Below are positions 6,273 through 7,500 of a DNA stretch of 7,500 bases, piece by piece. A program made the position numbers and the translations under genes. This DNA is from JBEIUO01 sp964549785 (GTDB taxonomy: Bacteria > Planctomycetota > Phycisphaerae > Phycisphaerales > UBA1924): assembly GCA_964549785.1 (NCBI GenBank), contig CAZJXA010000167.1, positions 1 to 7,500 on the forward strand. Reading direction: 5' to 3'. The notes beneath the pieces were generated by a model. That model made no database searches, was not told the DNA's origin, and saw only the letters and a program-made list of their open reading frames with translations. The first letter of the stretch is position 1, and every line of letters starts with the position of its first letter.

Positions 6273-7319
6273 TTACGCCGGGACGGGCGCCCCGACGCCT
6301 GACGCCACCGCCCGCACCGCGCTGTCGATCATTCCGCCTGACACATCAAGGTGGCACACCATGCGAATCCGTCGCGGGCCCGAAGAGAGCGCCAGGACGC
6401 CCATTTCTTTCAGGCGGGCGCACATCCCCGCGGCATCGAGGGCGACATCGGGGTTGACATCAAAGAACACCATGTTGGTCTCGACGTCGGGATCAAGGCT
6501 GAGGCCACGGATTTCCGCGAGTCCTTGGGCCAGTCTGCGGGCGTTTGCGTGATCATCGGTCAGGCGTTCGCGGTGATGGTCCAGGGCGTGCAGGGCCGCG
6601 GCCGCCAGGACGCCCGATTGCCGCATGGTGCCGCCGAACATCTTCTTGAAACGGTGCACGCGGGCGATCGTGGCCCGGCTGCCCGCAACCGCGGACCCTG
6701 CGGGAGCCCCCAATCCCTTCGAGAAGCAGCATGAAACCGTATCAAAGTGGGAGGCATACTCCGCCGGAGTGTGCCCCGAGGCCGCGCAGGCATTCCAGAG
6801 TCGGGCCCCATCCAGGTGACATTTCAAACCGTGACCCCGGCCCGCCGCGGTGACCGTCGCGATCTCGTTCATGGGCCACACCGCGCCGCCGCAGCGGTTG
6901 TGCGTGTTTTCGAGCCAGAGAACCGCGCAGTTGGGGAAGTGAATCGCCCGGGGCCGGATTGCGGCGTCCACCTGATCGACGCTGAACCGCCCTTTCTCGC
7001 CCGTCAGCGTCCGGATCATGCACCCGGAGAGGGCGGCGGGCCCCCCGGTTTCGTAATGAATGATGTGGCTGCCCTCGTGGGCGATGATCTCGTCACCGGG
7101 CTCGGTCTGGGCGCGGATCGAAGTCTGGTTCGCCATCGTGCCGGTGGGCACGAAGCAGGCCGCTTCCTTCCCCATGATCTCCGCTACCCGCTCTTGGAGC
7201 CGGTTGACCGTCGGATCATCGCCCAAGACGTCGTCACCGACCTCGGCCTCGGCCATTGCTCTTCGCATGGCCGTCGTGGGCCTGGTCACGGTGTCGGAAC
7301 GCAAATCGATGGTCGCCAT
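6273..7319 (-). CDS. ltaE: Low-specificity L-threonine aldolase (PLP-dependent)
   Basis: A cytoplasmic fold-type I PLP enzyme that cleaves L-threonine/allo-threonine to glycine and acetaldehyde. Its 348 residues are close to the family's usual length. It begins MATIDLRSDTVTRPT, the family's hallmark N-terminus, with GDDVLGDDPTVNRLQ next. Cofactor-site residues can be placed: FVPTGTMANQ (phosphate-binding region, 56-65), His85 in SHIIHYETGG (ring stacking), LENTHNRCGG (136-145), Asp170 and Arg173 in HLDGARLWNA, and the Schiff-base Lys201 in CFSKGLGAPAGS. All key residues are present, so it should be active. ATG 7319 fits the conserved N-terminus, with no strong ribosome site before it. It lies 75 bp after the regulator gene and 40 bp before the barrel gene. 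Preference for L-allo- versus L-threonine cannot be decided. Other beta-eliminating lyases of the family are the alternative. Confidence 0.94.
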   Translation of the reverse strand: MATIDLRSDTVTRPTTAMRRAMAEAEVGDDVLGDDPTVNRLQERVAEIMGKEAACFVPTGTMANQTSIRAQTEPGDEIIAHEGSHIIHYETGGPAALSGCMIRTLTGEKGRFSVDQVDAAIRPRAIHFPNCAVLWLENTHNRCGGAVWPMNEIATVTAAGRGHGLKCHLDGARLWNACAASGHTPAEYASHFDTVSCCFSKGLGAPAGSAVAGSRATIARVHRFKKMFGGTMRQSGVLAAAALHALDHHRERLTDDHANARRLAQGLAEIRGLSLDPDVETNMVFFDVNPDVALDAAGMCARLKEMGVLALSSGPRRIRMVCHLDVSGGMIDSAVRAVASGVGAPVPA

Positions 7320-7379
7320 GAACCCAGCGTAGGTTTCTGGGGCGAATCGAGCGGGATGGCCCCTCCGGACAGTGACCTG

Positions 7380-7396
7380 AGCGGTGGCCGCTTTTT
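7380..7396 (+). terminator. Short hairpin plus T-run, terminator-like on the + strand
   Basis: AGCGG-TGG-CCGCT (7380-7392) folds into a 5-bp stem with a 3-base loop and runs into TTTTT (7392-7396), as in a small intrinsic terminator read on the + strand. No + strand gene precedes it. For the - strand regulator gene the A-run comes before the hairpin and no U-run follows, so it would be a poor terminator in that direction. Confidence 0.25.
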
Positions 7397-7500
7397 AGAG
7401 CGGGTCGATCCCCTCGCGTATGGCGTACCTCGCCAGCCCCACCCGATCGTGAATTTCAACCTTCTTCATCACGCGTGAGACATGCCTTTCAACTGTCTTA
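7395..7500 (-). CDS. LuxR/NarL-type transcriptional regulator, last 34 codons (start outside window)
   Basis: The - strand frame entering at 7499 reads KTVERHVSRVMKKV, EIHDRVGLARYAIREG, IDPL and then TAA (7397-7395). The TVE-x-HVSRVMKK segment is the recognition helix region of a LuxR-type helix-turn-helix, and DRVGLARYAIREGI is the closing dimerisation helix that normally ends such proteins. The receiver or other sensory domain would lie beyond the window, so it may be a two-component response regulator, but the N-terminal half is not visible. It points the same way as the aldolase gene, 75 bp upstream of it, and could be co-transcribed. Confidence 0.85.
   Translation of the reverse strand, partial: KTVERHVSRVMKKVEIHDRVGLARYAIREGIDPL

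Noticed and set aside
6747..7478. Long + strand open frame of 243 codons
   Set aside because: It lies antisense to the well-supported threonine aldolase and runs over the regulator end. High GC produces such shadow frames, and its translation has no recognisable motif.
1..7500. Defence system, CRISPR array, prophage, integron or insertion sequence
   Set aside because: No direct-repeat arrays, transposase or integrase motifs, tRNA-associated att sites or known defence-protein motifs were seen; the genes look chromosomal.

Overview
The window is a gene-dense, GC-rich bacterial chromosomal segment. Seven protein-coding genes or gene ends cover nearly all of it, and no stretch longer than about 80 bases lacks a gene. 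I saw no rRNA, tRNA, CRISPR array, insertion sequence or other mobile element. The outer-membrane barrel, the lipoprotein and the GC content point to a Gram-negative-type (diderm) organism. The divergent isoleucyl-tRNA synthetase, weak Shine-Dalgarno use and TPR-rich membrane protein would fit a planctomycete-like lineage, but that assignment is inference only.

Layout. On the + strand, positions 1-1814 carry the 3' two-thirds of ileS, whose 5' end lies outside the window. A 60-bp convergent intergenic region with a GC hairpin follows. Everything from 1875 to 7500 is on the - strand. In transcription order (right to left) the genes are: the last 34 codons of a LuxR/NarL-type regulator (7500-7395); an L-threonine aldolase (7319-6273); a signal-peptide-bearing outer-membrane beta-barrel of the MetA/phenol-degradation 'transporter' type (6232-5393); a small lipoprotein (5331-4651); a family-2 glycosyltransferase of the polyprenyl/dolichol-phosphate sugar synthase type (4654-3944); and a 690-residue polytopic membrane protein with a C-terminal TPR array (3947-1875), resembling the TMTC/GT-C family.

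How they work together. The last three genes overlap by 4 bases each, as CTGA and then GTGA, so they look like one translationally coupled unit. A plausible model is that the family-2 enzyme makes a lipid-phosphate-linked sugar and the TMTC-like membrane protein transfers it to a target on the far side of the membrane, with a lipoprotein co-expressed. This resembles the eukaryotic Dol-P-Man synthase / TMTC O-mannosyltransferase pair and is the most interesting hypothesis here. A candidate promoter lies directly upstream of the lipoprotein gene, placed so that its mRNA would have little or no leader.

Other notable points are the probable CTG start of the glycosyltransferase gene and the C-terminal zinc-binding site of IleRS, which is recognisable but has lost three of its four cysteines.
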